Assembly: GCF_042433895.1 (NCBI RefSeq)
Contig: NZ_JBHLUA010000012.1
Coordinates: 868,001-932,000, forward strand
Reading direction: 5' to 3'
DNA length: 64,000 bases
Source: Mesonia maritima
GTDB taxonomy: Bacteria; Bacteroidota; Bacteroidia; Flavobacteriales; Flavobacteriaceae
Shown here: positions 1 through 8,804 of the stretch, piece by piece
Numbering within the stretch: the first letter of the stretch is position 1
How the letters are laid out: every line of letters starts with the position of its first letter
Program-made: the position numbers and the translations under genes
The notes under the pieces: generated by a model
Seen by the model: the letters and a program-made list of their open reading frames with translations, nothing else
Told to the model about the DNA's origin: nothing
The model's database searches: none

Positions 1-1
1 G

Positions 2-3000
2 GGTGCTTTTCATTTTGTTACAGAAGTTAGCAAATACAATAAAAGTCTTGCTGAACGTAAAAAAGAAGCTGAAGATAACGGAGAAAATTTTTCAGAGAAA
101 CCACTAACTCCAATTCTTGGATGCGAATTTTTTGTTTGTGAAAATCATACCGATAAATCTAGAAAAGACAACGGATACCAAATTGTATTACTTGCAAAAA
201 ATAAAAAAGGCTACCATAATTTAGCGAAGATGTCTTCCATCGCTTATACCAACGGATTTTATTACGTTCCCAGAATCGATAAAGAAGTCATTCAAAAATA
301 TAAAGAAGACATTATTGTGCTTTCCGGAAATTTGTACGGAGAAATACCGAGTAAAATTTTAAATGTCGGAGAAAACCAAGCAGAAGAAGCACTTTTGTGG
401 TGGAAAGAAACCTTTCAAGACGATTTTTATATTGAATTAATGCGTCACGGTCAAGAAGATGAAGATCGAGTAAATGAAGCCTTAGTCCGGTTAGCAAAAA
501 CGTACGATGTAAAAATAATTGCCAGTAACAATACATATTATGCTACCAAAGAAGATGCGAATGCGCATGATATTTTATTGTGTATAAAAGACGGTGAAAA
601 GCAATCTACGCCAATCGGTAGAGGTAGAGGTTATCGCTACGGTTTGCCAAATCAAGAATATTACTTTAAATCTTCAGATGAAATGAAAGGCTTGTTTAAG
701 GACTTGCCCGAAGCTATTTCTAATATTCAGGAAATAGTAAATAAAGTTGAACCTTTTGAACTTGCTAGAGATGTTTTGTTACCAGCATTTACAATTCCTG
801 AAGAATTTAAAAATGAAGAAGATGAAAAAGATGGCGGAAAACGAGGCGAAAATGCTTATCTAAAACATTTAACCTTTAAAGGAGCAGAAGAACGCTACGG
901 CGAAATAACTGATGCGATTGCTGAACGTTTAAATTTCGAACTTTCCGTTATCGAAAATACAGGATATCCGGGGTATTTCTTAATTGTAGAAGATTTTATT
1001 CGCGAAGCTCGAAATATGGATGTTTCCGTAGGGCCGGGTCGAGGTTCGGCAGCGGGAAGTGCGGTAGCCTATTGCTTAAAAATCACCAATATTGACCCTA
1101 TAAAATACGATTTGCTTTTTGAGCGTTTTCTAAATCCCGATCGTGTTAGTATGCCCGATATCGATATCGATTTCGATGATGAAGGAAGAAGTCGGGTAAT
1201 GGATTATGTAATTCAAAAATATGGGGCAAATCAAGTAGCGCAAATTATTACTTACGGAACAATGGCGGCAAAATCTTCTATTCGAGATACCGCCAGAGTA
1301 TTGGATTTGCCTCTAAATGAAGCCGATCGTATCGCGAAGTTGATTCCCGATATGTCGAAATTGCATAAAATTTTCGCCTTAGACGAAAAAGGAATCAAAG
1401 CAAAATTCAGAAGTGAAGAAGTAGATAAAGTTAATGAATTACTGAATATTTCAGAAGGAGACGATTTAGAAGCGCAAACCGTAAACCAAGCTCGAATTCT
1501 CGAAGGTTCGGTAAGAAATACCGGAATTCACGCTTGCGGTGTAATTATTACACCAAGTGATATCACTAATTACGTTCCGGTCTCGGTGGCGAAAGATTCA
1601 GATTTGTACGTTACGCAATTTGATAACTCGGTAGTAGAAAACGCCGGATTATTAAAAATGGACTTTTTGGGCTTAAAAACATTAACGCTCATAAAAGATA
1701 CCGTGAAAATTGTAAAAGGAAGACACGATATCGACTTAGACCCTGAAAGTTTTCCACTTGATGATGAAAAAACATACGAACTTTTCCAGCGCGGCGAAAC
1801 GGTTGGTATTTTTCAGTATGAATCGCCAGGAATGCAAAAACATATGCAGGCGTTAAAACCGACTGTTTTTGAAGATTTAATTGCCATGAATGCTTTGTAC
1901 AGACCGGGACCCATGGAGTATATTCCTAGTTTTATCGCTAGAAAACACGGGAAAGAAGAAATCACTTATGATCTTGAAGATATGGAAGAATATCTTCAGG
2001 AAACTTACGGAATCACCGTTTACCAAGAGCAAGTAATGCTGCTTTCTCAGAAATTAGCAGGTTTCTCTAAAGGTGAAGCCGATATGCTGCGAAAAGCGAT
2101 GGGGAAAAAGATTTTTGCTTTATTGGAAACTTTAAAACCAAAATTTTTAAATGGAGGAGAAGCTAAAGGACATGCAAGGGAAACTCTAGAGAAAATTTGG
2201 AAAGATTGGGAAGCGTTTGCGAGTTATGCTTTTAATAAATCACATTCTACCTGTTATGCTTGGATTGCTTACCAAACTGCCTATTTAAAAGCCCATTATC
2301 CGGCAGAATATATGGCAGCAGTATTATCTAATAATATGAATAATATTAAGAACGTTACATTTTTTATGGAAGAATGTAAACGGATGAAATTACCGGTACT
2401 GGGACCCGACGTAAACGAATCGTACTATAAATTTTCGGTAAATAAGAATAACGCGGTTCGCTTTGGAATGGGAGCGATTAAAGGAGTTGGTGGCGGCGCG
2501 GTTCGTACTATTGTAGAACACCGAAAAAAAGACGGCCATTACCGTTCTATTTTTGATATGGCAAAACGTATCGATTTACGAGCAGCTAATAAAAAAGCTT
2601 TTGAGAATTTAGCATTAGCAGGCGGTTTCGATAGTTTTCAGCCAACACATAGAGCACAATATTTTCACGAAGAAGGCGACGGAATTACTTTTCTAGAAAA
2701 GGTTATAAAATTTGCTTCTAAATTTCAGGAGAGTCAAAATTCTTCGCAAGTTAGTTTGTTTGGTGAAGCGAGCGAAGTGCAAATTCCGGAGCCGCAAGTT
2801 CCGCCTTGTGATGAATGGGCAACAATGGAAAAACTTCGTAAAGAACGCGAAGTGGTTGGGATTTATATTTCCGGTCATCCGCTAGACGATTTTAAAGCGG
2901 AAATGAAATATTTTTGCAACAGCACGTTAGCAGATTTTAGTCAGTTAGAAAATCATTTAAATAAAGAATTGTCTTTAGGTGGTGTAATTAGTGATGTTCA

Positions 3001-3478
3001 ACATCGGGTTAGTAAAACTGGAAAAGGTTGGGCAATTTTTACGGTGGAAGATTATAATGAATCGTATGATTTTAAAATTTTTGGCGAAGATTATCTAAAA
3101 CATCGCCACTTTTTAATGCCGAATAATTTTATTCATATGAAAGTCTTTGTAAAAGAAGGCTGGACAAATAAAGAAACCGGTAGAAAAAGTGATCCACGGA
3201 TTCAGTTTAATTCGTTTAAGCAGTTGCAAGATGTGATGGAAACCTATGCTAAAAAATTGACTATTCAGCTGGATATTGATGATTTACAGGATAAGCATAT
3301 TGATGGTTTGCAGGATTTATTTAGAATTCATCCCGGCGATCATATGCTGAATTTTGTAGTGTATGAATTAAAAGATCGTATAAAACTTCATATGCCGAGT
3401 AGAAAACAAAAAGTGAAAATTTCTCAAGAACTTTTGGATGAATTAGAAAGTCAGCAATTGCATTACAAGGTAAGTTAA
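2..3478 (+). CDS. dnaE: DNA polymerase III subunit alpha, 3' part (start outside window)
   Basis: This is the replicative C-family DNA polymerase catalytic subunit. The reading frame is open from base 2, so the true start and the beginning of the N-terminal PHP domain lie upstream; the ATG at 230 is internal. About 1158 residues are visible. In order they show the end of the PHP-like region, the palm with SVGPGRGSAAGSA and the catalytic acidic motif PDIDIDFDD (near fragment residues 383-391), the fingers region (ALYRPGPMEYIP, YQEQVM), a helix-hairpin-helix segment (FGMGAIKGVG) and a C-terminal OB-fold-like part (LGGVISDVQHRVSKTGKGWA). The order matches bacterial DnaE1. It ends with TAA at 3476-3478 and is followed by a non-coding repeat and then trxA on the same strand. 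It is an ordinary housekeeping gene with no sign of damage. Confidence 0.97.
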   Translation, partial: GAFHFVTEVSKYNKSLAERKKEAEDNGENFSEKPLTPILGCEFFVCENHTDKSRKDNGYQIVLLAKNKKGYHNLAKMSSIAYTNGFYYVPRIDKEVIQKYKEDIIVLSGNLYGEIPSKILNVGENQAEEALLWWKETFQDDFYIELMRHGQEDEDRVNEALVRLAKTYDVKIIASNNTYYATKEDANAHDILLCIKDGEKQSTPIGRGRGYRYGLPNQEYYFKSSDEMKGLFKDLPEAISNIQEIVNKVEPFELARDVLLPAFTIPEEFKNEEDEKDGGKRGENAYLKHLTFKGAEERYGEITDAIAERLNFELSVIENTGYPGYFLIVEDFIREARNMDVSVGPGRGSAAGSAVAYCLKITNIDPIKYDLLFERFLNPDRVSMPDIDIDFDDEGRSRVMDYVIQKYGANQVAQIITYGTMAAKSSIRDTARVLDLPLNEADRIAKLIPDMSKLHKIFALDEKGIKAKFRSEEVDKVNELLNISEGDDLEAQTVNQARILEGSVRNTGIHACGVIITPSDITNYVPVSVAKDSDLYVTQFDNSVVENAGLLKMDFLGLKTLTLIKDTVKIVKGRHDIDLDPESFPLDDEKTYELFQRGETVGIFQYESPGMQKHMQALKPTVFEDLIAMNALYRPGPMEYIPSFIARKHGKEEITYDLEDMEEYLQETYGITVYQEQVMLLSQKLAGFSKGEADMLRKAMGKKIFALLETLKPKFLNGGEAKGHARETLEKIWKDWEAFASYAFNKSHSTCYAWIAYQTAYLKAHYPAEYMAAVLSNNMNNIKNVTFFMEECKRMKLPVLGPDVNESYYKFSVNKNNAVRFGMGAIKGVGGGAVRTIVEHRKKDGHYRSIFDMAKRIDLRAANKKAFENLALAGGFDSFQPTHRAQYFHEEGDGITFLEKVIKFASKFQESQNSSQVSLFGEASEVQIPEPQVPPCDEWATMEKLRKEREVVGIYISGHPLDDFKAEMKYFCNSTLADFSQLENHLNKELSLGGVISDVQHRVSKTGKGWAIFTVEDYNESYDFKIFGEDYLKHRHFLMPNNFIHMKVFVKEGWTNKETGRKSDPRIQFNSFKQLQDVMETYAKKLTIQLDIDDLQDKHIDGLQDLFRIHPGDHMLNFVVYELKDRIKLHMPSRKQKVKISQELLDELESQQLHYKVS

Positions 3479-3482
3479 TTTT

Positions 3483-3580
3483 GCGTTAGGGATAGAAGCG
3501 GTTACCCTGCAGGACTGAAAGGACGAAGCGTAAAAGCGGATAGCCCGACCGAAGCAGCGCGAAGGAAACGCCCGTATAAA
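3483..3580. repeat. Flavobacterial intergenic repeat (REP-like element)
   Basis: The dnaE-trxA gap holds a GC-richer block that starts GCGTTAGGGATAGAAGCGG, continues through AAAGCGGATAGCCCGACC and ends near CGCCCGTATAAA. I recall this arrangement as a conserved intergenic element in many Flavobacteriia genomes. The two halves (gcggttaccctgc and gcggatagcccgacc) suggest a folded RNA or DNA structure. It contains no ORF. Only one copy is seen in this window. The function is not established; it could be a REP-type mobile element or a transcribed structured element. Confidence 0.6.
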
Positions 3581-3644
3581 GTAAGTCGATTTTTATATAG
3601 GTTAATGCAATATAAATGGCTACTCACAACTAAAAAATTTTATC

Positions 3645-3652
3645 TATTTTTG
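3645..3652 (+). promoter_or_regulatory. Putative -7 element of the trxA promoter
   Basis: TATTTTTG fits the Bacteroidota -7 consensus TAnnTTTG and lies 22 bp before the trxA ATG. No convincing -33 TTG is seen at the expected spacing, so the call rests on one box. Confidence 0.4.
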
Positions 3653-3674
3653 TGATATTAAAAAACTAAAAATT

Positions 3675-3992
3675 ATGGCATTAGAAATAACAGACGCAAC
3701 ATTTGAAGAGCAAGTGTTAAATAGTGATAAACCGGTATTGGTAGATTTTTGGGCTGCTTGGTGCGGACCTTGTAGAATGGTTGGACCGATTATTGACGAA
3801 ATTAGTAAGGAATATGATGGGAAAGCGGTAGTTGGTAAGCTAGATGTAGACGCAAACCAAGAATTTGCTGCAAAATATGGTGTTAGAAATATTCCTACCG
3901 TGTTAATTTTTAATGATGGAGAATTGGTAGGGCGTCAAGTTGGAGTTTCTCCTAAAGACGCTTATACAAAAGCAATCGACGAATTGCTATAA
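3675..3992 (+). CDS. trxA: Thioredoxin
   Basis: A 105-residue thioredoxin, the usual size for the family. It reduces disulfides in cytoplasmic proteins, recycled by thioredoxin reductase. The active site WCGPC is at residues 29-33, the buried Asp is in VLVDFWA (D24), and the cis-proline loop NIPT is near residues 73-76. There is no signal peptide, so it is cytoplasmic. It is monocistronic: a candidate -7 box lies upstream and a strong intrinsic terminator begins 25 bp downstream. Confidence 0.97.
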   Translation: MALEITDATFEEQVLNSDKPVLVDFWAAWCGPCRMVGPIIDEISKEYDGKAVVGKLDVDANQEFAAKYGVRNIPTVLIFNDGELVGRQVGVSPKDAYTKAIDELL

Positions 3993-4016
3993 AATATTTT
4001 TAAACTGAATAACTTG

Positions 4017-4048
4017 AAGGTTTGGCGTTCGCGTCAAACCTTTTTTTA
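4017..4048 (+). terminator. Intrinsic terminator of trxA
   Basis: An 11-bp stem (4017-4027 with 4032-4042, one G-T wobble) closes a TTCG tetraloop and is followed directly by a T run. It lies 25 bp after the trxA stop. Confidence 0.85.
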
Positions 4049-4086
4049 TTTTAGTACCTTTAACGTTGGTTTTAGAATTTTGAAAA

Positions 4087-5016
4087 ATGAAGTTAAGAGA
4101 AGAAGTAAATAAAAGCGATGGTTTTACAAATATTGAGCATCTGGCGCAAAATGTAGTTGAAGGTTTAATTTCTGGTTTGCATAAAAGTCCGTTTCACGGG
4201 TTTTCTGCAGAATTCGCCGAGCATAAAAGTTACAATAATGGTGAAAGTACCAAGCATATCGATTGGAAATTATATGCGAAAACCGATAAATTATATACCA
4301 AACGCTATGAGGAAGAAACTAATTTGCGTTGTCACATTATTGTAGATAATTCTTCGTCGATGCATTATCCTGAACTTCAAAAACAATCCATAGATAACTT
4401 GAATAAAATTGGATTTACCGCTTTAGCTGCTGCCTCGCTTATGCAAATTTTAAAGAAACAGCGCGATGCGGTAGGAATAAGTATTTACAGCGATAAATAT
4501 GATTATTACGCACCTGAAAAGGGAAGCGAACGTCATCACCAAATGATTTTGAAAAAATTGGAAGATGTTGTACGTAATTCACCTAAACGACAAACTACTG
4601 AAACCTACACGTTTTTACACCAAATTGCTGAAAAAATAAAGCGGCGTTCGTTAATCTTTTTATTTACCGATATGTTTCAAGCTTCAGAAGAGGAAGATCG
4701 TTTAATTGAAGCTCTACGACATTTAAAATACAATAAACATGAAATGGTTCTCTTTCATACCTATGATAGTAAACGAGAACTTAATTTCAATTTTGAAAAT
4801 ACCCCCAAACGCTACATTGATGTGGAAACCGGCGAAAGTATAAACCTATACGCCGATAATGTGAAAGAGAATTATCAAAAAGAGATAAAAAAATACTTTG
4901 CAGAACTTAAAATGCGTTGCATGCAATATGGTATTAAGTACGTGCCGGTAGATATTCACGAGAATTTCAATAAAATTTTAACTACTTATTTAATTGAACG
5001 TCAAAAGTTTGTGTAA
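4087..5016 (+). CDS. DUF58 domain protein (von Willebrand factor A-like)
   Basis: A 309-residue protein of the DUF58 family. The diagnostic N-terminal block is present: FAEHKSYNNGES followed by IDWKLYAKTDKLYTKRYEEE near residues 45-75. A VWA-like domain follows, with the MIDAS-type motif DNSSSMH near residue 90 and the β-strand LIFLFTDMFQ near residue 190. There is no membrane segment or signal peptide. Family members are often found beside MoxR ATPases and Bat proteins; here no moxR neighbour is visible, and the gene stands alone between the trxA terminator and tRNA-Asp. The exact biochemical role is unknown; a metal-dependent protein-binding or chaperone-like role is inferred from the family. 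TACCTTTA in the short upstream gap is a near match to a -7 box. Confidence 0.85.
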   Translation: MKLREEVNKSDGFTNIEHLAQNVVEGLISGLHKSPFHGFSAEFAEHKSYNNGESTKHIDWKLYAKTDKLYTKRYEEETNLRCHIIVDNSSSMHYPELQKQSIDNLNKIGFTALAAASLMQILKKQRDAVGISIYSDKYDYYAPEKGSERHHQMILKKLEDVVRNSPKRQTTETYTFLHQIAEKIKRRSLIFLFTDMFQASEEEDRLIEALRHLKYNKHEMVLFHTYDSKRELNFNFENTPKRYIDVETGESINLYADNVKENYQKEIKKYFAELKMRCMQYGIKYVPVDIHENFNKILTTYLIERQKFV

Positions 5017-5053
5017 AGGTGAAAAAAATACTTGAAAAAAAGCGAAAAAAATA

Positions 5054-5084
5054 TTTGTGGAAACTATAAACTCTTGTATATTTG
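5054..5084 (+). promoter_or_regulatory. Promoter of tRNA-Asp
   Basis: TTTG at 5054-5057, a 19-bp spacer, and TATATTTG at 5077-5084 match the Bacteroidota sigma-A consensus (-33 TTTG, -7 TAnnTTTG) exactly. Transcription would start about 12 bp before the tRNA. Confidence 0.8.
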
Positions 5085-5102
5085 CCCTCGCAATTACGCA
5101 AC

Positions 5103-5176
5103 GGTCTGGTAGTTCAGTTGGTTAGAATGCCTGCCTGTCACGCAGGAGGTCGCGAGTTCGAGTCTCGTCCAGACCG
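5103..5176 (+). tRNA. tRNA-Asp (anticodon GTC)
   Basis: A 74-base cloverleaf. The acceptor stem pairs GGTCTGG with CCAGACC; the anticodon stem CCTGC/GCAGG closes the loop CTGTCAC with anticodon GTC at 5137-5139; the T-arm contains GTTCGAGTC. The discriminator base is G, and CA follows in the genome rather than a full CCA. Accessory DNA begins downstream, so the tRNA 3' end is a plausible integration site. Confidence 0.97.
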
Positions 5177-5186
5177 CAAAATAAAA

Positions 5187-5217
5187 AAGCTTCAATTGTA
5201 AAATTGAGGCTTTTTTT
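5187..5217 (+). terminator. Intrinsic terminator after tRNA-Asp
   Basis: An 11-bp stem (5187-5197 with 5202-5212, one G-T wobble) has a 4-base loop and a run of seven T. It ends the tRNA transcript. Confidence 0.85.
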
Positions 5218-5317
5218 ACGAAGTTGTGTTGTGTGTCAAGCCAAGCTTGGCATAAGGTTTAAGTAGGTTAAACCGGTGAAGAGCTTTTCCTGTAAGAGGG
5301 AGAGGCTTTTTTTATTT

Positions 5318-5337
5318 GTGCGGCAAACGTGCGGCAA
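5318..5337. repeat. Tandem GTGCGGCAA motif, possible recombinase arm site
   Basis: GTGCGGCAA occurs at 5318-5326 and again at 5329-5337, an 11-bp (one helical turn) spacing. It lies 140 bp downstream of tRNA-Asp. Such paired motifs next to a tRNA are compatible with integrase arm-type or Xis binding sites, but no integrase gene follows. Otherwise, the stretch 5221-5521 holds no gene, only a weak hairpin with a T run near 5281-5317. Confidence 0.3.
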
Positions 5338-5521
5338 TTTTAAATAATTCGACCTCAAATTCATTTAAGAAATCAGAAAATATAACTAGTAAAGACTAGT
5401 TTGTTTAAAAGTAAATTATCAAAGTTTGGAATAAGAGGAGTAAAAAAAAAGAGAATATATTGGAAATGGTAAAAACAGTAAATTATTAATACAAGTTTTA
5501 CCTAATCTATTTACTTGAATA

Positions 5522-5749
5522 TTAGTTTTCAATTTCCCCGAAAAGATCCTTCAAAGAAATAGAAAAATACTTACAGATTTCTGCAAGCGTACTAACTGTG
5601 ATATTGGACCTGTTAGCTTCAATTCTGGCAATGTGGATGCCGAGATCATTATAGACATCTTCTTGGGTTAGCCCTTTTTCATTTCGTAATGCTTTAATCT
5701 TTAAAGCAATTTTTTCAAGTAGCTCAATATTTTTAATACGTTCTCCCAT
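5522..5749 (-). CDS. XRE-family HTH regulator
   Basis: A 75-residue cro/C1-type DNA-binding protein. The five-helix domain spans most of the protein: KIKALRNEKGLTQEDVYNDLG supplies the helix-turn-helix region, followed by IARIEANRSNITVSTLAEICKYFSISLKDLF. There is no effector domain. It is transcribed divergently from the secreted protein gene at 5807, leaving 57 bp for a shared regulatory region. Genes like this commonly regulate mobile element or toxin-antitoxin promoters; its target cannot be told here. Confidence 0.88.
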   Translation of the reverse strand: MGERIKNIELLEKIALKIKALRNEKGLTQEDVYNDLGIHIARIEANRSNITVSTLAEICKYFSISLKDLFGEIEN

Positions 5750-5806
5750 TGATTTGGGAAAATGGAAATTTTTATTAATATTTGTAATGACAAAAAAGTC
5801 ATTTAT

Positions 5807-6361
5807 ATGAAGAGAATTTTTATACCCGTCTTTTTGTGCGCTTGCTTTTTACTAAACGCTCAAAACACTGAAGAACTACAAAACGAAATTGAATATTTAC
5901 AGGAGATTAACTCCACTTGCAAGCTCTTAAATGTCAATGGAGATATAGAAATAGTTAACAGCAATGATGATTTAGATTTTAAAATTATTTCTTTAACCGG
6001 GTCTACAGATTCACAAACTATCACGCTCAAGTTTTTAATAAAACACGAACTTATAAATAAAGAGTTTGATCTTCATGTGGGCTCTGGAAAACCCATAGCA
6101 TATAATGTTCTAGGGGAAGGAATTGAATTTAAATCGGCCACTTTCCCTAATTCTCCGAACCAGATTCATAGGGGAGTGATGAGCGTAAAAGTACCGACTA
6201 GCGTGCCAGTTCAAGGGCAAATTGAATTTCAAAATGTTCTTCCCGGTACCACTCAATTATCCTATATAGAATTGAATTATTATTTACTGAATTTAAGAGG
6301 AAATAGAGATCGAGAAACATATAAAATCGAAATTAGAAACATATCTGTGGATTGGAATTAA
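5807..6361 (+). CDS. Secreted protein of unknown function
   Basis: I do not recognise the family. I chose the ATG at 5807 over the one at 5762 because it gives a clean signal peptide (MKRIFIPVFLCACFLLNAQN, cleavage after A or Q near residue 19); the upstream extension is not signal-like. The mature part of about 165 residues is predicted β-rich, with alternating hydrophobic strands and no catalytic motif that I can see. There is no lipobox in the usual place. The gene is divergent from the HTH regulator at 5522-5749. The following 194 bases contain no gene, but the octamer ATCGCCAG (or its complement) occurs three times (near 6405, 6486 and 6546), which could form a hairpin before the next gene. 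Confidence 0.7.
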   Translation: MKRIFIPVFLCACFLLNAQNTEELQNEIEYLQEINSTCKLLNVNGDIEIVNSNDDLDFKIISLTGSTDSQTITLKFLIKHELINKEFDLHVGSGKPIAYNVLGEGIEFKSATFPNSPNQIHRGVMSVKVPTSVPVQGQIEFQNVLPGTTQLSYIELNYYLLNLRGNRDRETYKIEIRNISVDWN

Positions 6362-6555
6362 TAATTAAAATAACATAGCGTCTTATTTTGAATTGATTCC
6401 GGAATATCGCCAGTATTTAATCATTAAATTCAAGATAGATAGCTTACAAAATGGCGTGGGCTGTGCTTGTTTAGTGATAGGTGTCTGGCGATACCTCTGG
6501 AATTAGCAAGTTCAGTTCCACGCTTTTTAAATAATAAATCCTTAAAATCGCCAGC

Positions 6556-7128
6556 ATGAGCACATTACTTTATATCCTAAAATTTAAAAAACATACAAAA
6601 ATAAAAATCGGAGTCACTACCAACCTTATTTATCGAATATCTCAAATCGAAAAAAAGACCGGATTTAATGTTGATTATTATCAATCTAGGATAGTCACCA
6701 ATTCTAGTAAAAGAAAAATTACATTATTAGAAAGAAATCTTTTAGAAATTACCCTAGATTTTAAGTATCATTTCAACAAAGATTTTGATTTTGCAGGAAA
6801 GCAGGAGTTCAGGCAAGACAATTGCCTTAATTTAATCTTACAATATATAAGTGATCAGAAAGATTATGGAATGAAATATAAAATTTACAAAGGAATTGAT
6901 ACTTGTGGGTTTTATAATCATAAGCTCCCTAAAGTTTATTTTCCTATAGATTTTACCTTAAAATCACTTTCTCGTGTACTCGCAGAAGATCTTGTTGAGT
7001 ATTGCAACGAAAACGATTTAAATGCAGTAGAAATATATAATCAGGCTATATACGAATACGCAGTCAGAAATGGTTTTGATCGGAAAGATAAACCAATCCA
7101 AGATTATCAGCATTTTTTTAAAATATAA
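6556..7128 (+). CDS. GIY-YIG/T5orf172-like protein
   Basis: A 190-residue cytoplasmic protein. The N-terminus LLYILKFKKHTKIKIGVTTNL followed by RISQIEKKTGF resembles the T5orf172/GIY-YIG fold: an 'LYIL' strand, the K-I-G-V-T turn in place of YVGKT, then an Arg on the first helix. The C-terminal half (residues about 100-190) is unrecognised, and a clear metal-binding Glu could not be assigned, so nuclease activity is uncertain. T5orf172 domains occur in phage and mobile-element proteins. The gene stands alone, convergent with the minus-strand gene at 7217. Confidence 0.5.
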   Translation: MSTLLYILKFKKHTKIKIGVTTNLIYRISQIEKKTGFNVDYYQSRIVTNSSKRKITLLERNLLEITLDFKYHFNKDFDFAGKQEFRQDNCLNLILQYISDQKDYGMKYKIYKGIDTCGFYNHKLPKVYFPIDFTLKSLSRVLAEDLVEYCNENDLNAVEIYNQAIYEYAVRNGFDRKDKPIQDYQHFFKI

Positions 7129-7216
7129 AGCATTCATTCCACTTGCTTAATGAAGCATAAAAAAGAATTGATCATCTTTCTTTTTTGATTAGTTTAGGTA
7201 ACCCTATGAAAATAAT

Positions 7217-7675
7217 CTAAAGAGCTAGAAAAGGTTCTTCAAAATTGTAAATTACCTTTTCCTTCGCTTTTTCAATAAACTGGTCGGTATTAATTTCAAT
7301 AGGATCACGCCCCTGGACGTGTTTGCTTTCTTCTTCAATCCTACTTATTTTTTCTAAACATTCATCGATAAAACACTTTTGATGAAAGCTCTTCATTGAT
7401 TCATATTCACACTCTATTTCCTGTTCCAATTCACTTCGGGAATATTTTTCTTTATATTCAGATAAATTGATCATTAAGCTTAATACACCGGCTGCGGCAC
7501 ACCGACCAAGTTCACTGTTGGTGTTCCACTTGGGATGAGTGCTATTTAAATAACTTAAAATATACCGGTAAAGATCTGTACCGGCATATTCTTCTAATTG
7601 GTAATAATCTTCGTGTTCTTCATAATTGTCAAGATATTCGCGGTATAACCAATCTATTTCTGCATCTGTAAACAT
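7217..7675 (-). CDS. Hypothetical acidic protein
   Basis: A 152-residue soluble, acidic, mostly helical protein that I do not recognise. It is rich in Glu and Tyr (YREYLDNYEEHEDYYQLEEY at the N-terminus) and has no signal peptide or membrane segment. It lies 75 bp downstream of the three-gene minus-strand operon (7751-9551) and has the same orientation, so it may be its last gene. The function is unknown. Confidence 0.6.
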   Translation of the reverse strand: MFTDAEIDWLYREYLDNYEEHEDYYQLEEYAGTDLYRYILSYLNSTHPKWNTNSELGRCAAAGVLSLMINLSEYKEKYSRSELEQEIECEYESMKSFHQKCFIDECLEKISRIEEESKHVQGRDPIEINTDQFIEKAKEKVIYNFEEPFLAL

Positions 7676-7750
7676 AGCTAACTAATTTTTTGTCAAGGTA
7701 AAACTTTTGAATAGTACGGCAAATAAATAACGCTATTATGTAAAATAAAA

Positions 7751-8338
7751 TTACCAGTTCTCGATATAAATGAGAGCTTTCTCATACCAGCTATGTTTAT
7801 TTTCAGCTTCTACTAAACGATTTTTTAATTTATTTTGCTTTTCCTCAGAAGAATGATGATAAAGTTGTTCATATGCTATTTGATACTTACCATTTATACT
7901 TGCTTGCTCAATAAATTTAAAACCATAAAACACGATGATAGTAGTAATAGAAATTGAGTATAAAATATTTTTTAAATTCTTTTTTGAATCTCTATCAAAA
8001 ATAGTTTCTCTAGTATAGCGTACCTTACTTGGTATTTCAGGTATATTTGCAATATGTTGTTGAAGAGAATTTTTTAGCTTTTTATGCTTCTCAAAATTAG
8101 TCTCTTGTAATTCTAAAAGTTCCTCATAAAAATTTTGGTCATTTATAACATTTTCATTGTATTTTTTTAGTTGATTGTTTAATTCCTTGACGTCGACACC
8201 TTTAAAAGAGTCACTTACTTCCTGCATAATCGCATCATTTTGATGTAAACGTTGTATTAACAACTCTACATTTTTATCTATCCTGTTTATTGATTTATCC
8301 ATAAGTTTAATTTCTGTACTGTTTGATTTCTTTTTCAA
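7751..8338 (-). CDS. Coiled-coil membrane protein, unknown
   Basis: A 195-residue protein with a long N-terminal helical coiled coil (residues about 10-110), then one transmembrane segment NILYSISITTIIVFYGFKFI (near residues 125-145) and a short charged C-terminal tail. The layout is the same as the 130-residue protein at 11665-12057 in the mobilization operon, although the tail here is longer. The ATG at 8338 overlaps the upstream gene by 32 bp; an internal ATG at 8302 would remove the overlap. The family is not recognised. A role in anchoring a complex at the inner membrane is only an inference from the topology. Confidence 0.6.
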   Translation of the reverse strand: MKKKSNSTEIKLMDKSINRIDKNVELLIQRLHQNDAIMQEVSDSFKGVDVKELNNQLKKYNENVINDQNFYEELLELQETNFEKHKKLKNSLQQHIANIPEIPSKVRYTRETIFDRDSKKNLKNILYSISITTIIVFYGFKFIEQASINGKYQIAYEQLYHHSSEEKQNKLKNRLVEAENKHSWYEKALIYIENW

Positions 8339-8801
8339 TTTGATTTATTGATCTGTATACATTTCTTTCTAGTTCCAGTTCGATTTTTAAAATCATAATA
8401 TCACAAATAGCCTTATGATAACCGTTCAATGACCTCATATCGTCTTTAAAAAAATTACACGGAAAAGTTGGATGGACGTGTTCAACGTACCTCAGCTTTC
8501 TTTTATCTGCCGCGGTAAGGTCATACTGCACCTTAACTTTTCGTATCAATTCATCTAACGTAAAATCAGAACGGAGATAATTCTCTCCAAATTTTCTTTC
8601 TAAATAAACGATTATTGCCTTTCGAGCAGAAATCCTTAATTTTTTTGGAAGTATTTTTTTTAAATATATTATTCGAATAGCTTCCCCATGAGCCTCAAAC
8701 ATTTCATTGAAAGAATAACAGACCGATTCATTATTTAATGTTCGTGACATTGTTTTTCTAAGCTCGTCTTCTTCTTTTTGTTTTTGAATTTCTGTTTTCA
8801 T
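8307..8801 (-). CDS. Hypothetical protein of the 7751-9551 operon
   Basis: A 164-residue basic, helical protein without signal peptide or membrane segment. I do not recognise it. The middle part (LRYVEHVHPTFPCNFFKDD) is rich in His and aromatic residues, but no known catalytic motif is evident. Its start is 3 bp downstream of the stop of the gene at 8805-9551, and its end overlaps the next gene, so the three are almost certainly co-transcribed and probably act together. Confidence 0.6.
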   Translation of the reverse strand: MKTEIQKQKEEDELRKTMSRTLNNESVCYSFNEMFEAHGEAIRIIYLKKILPKKLRISARKAIIVYLERKFGENYLRSDFTLDELIRKVKVQYDLTAADKRKLRYVEHVHPTFPCNFFKDDMRSLNGYHKAICDIMILKIELELERNVYRSINQIEKEIKQYRN

Positions 8802-8804
8802 GAA

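Noticed and set aside
5281..5317. Hairpin with T run downstream of tRNA-Asp as a second terminator
   Set aside because: The stem is imperfect with a bulge and several wobbles, and a strong terminator already lies at 5187-5217.
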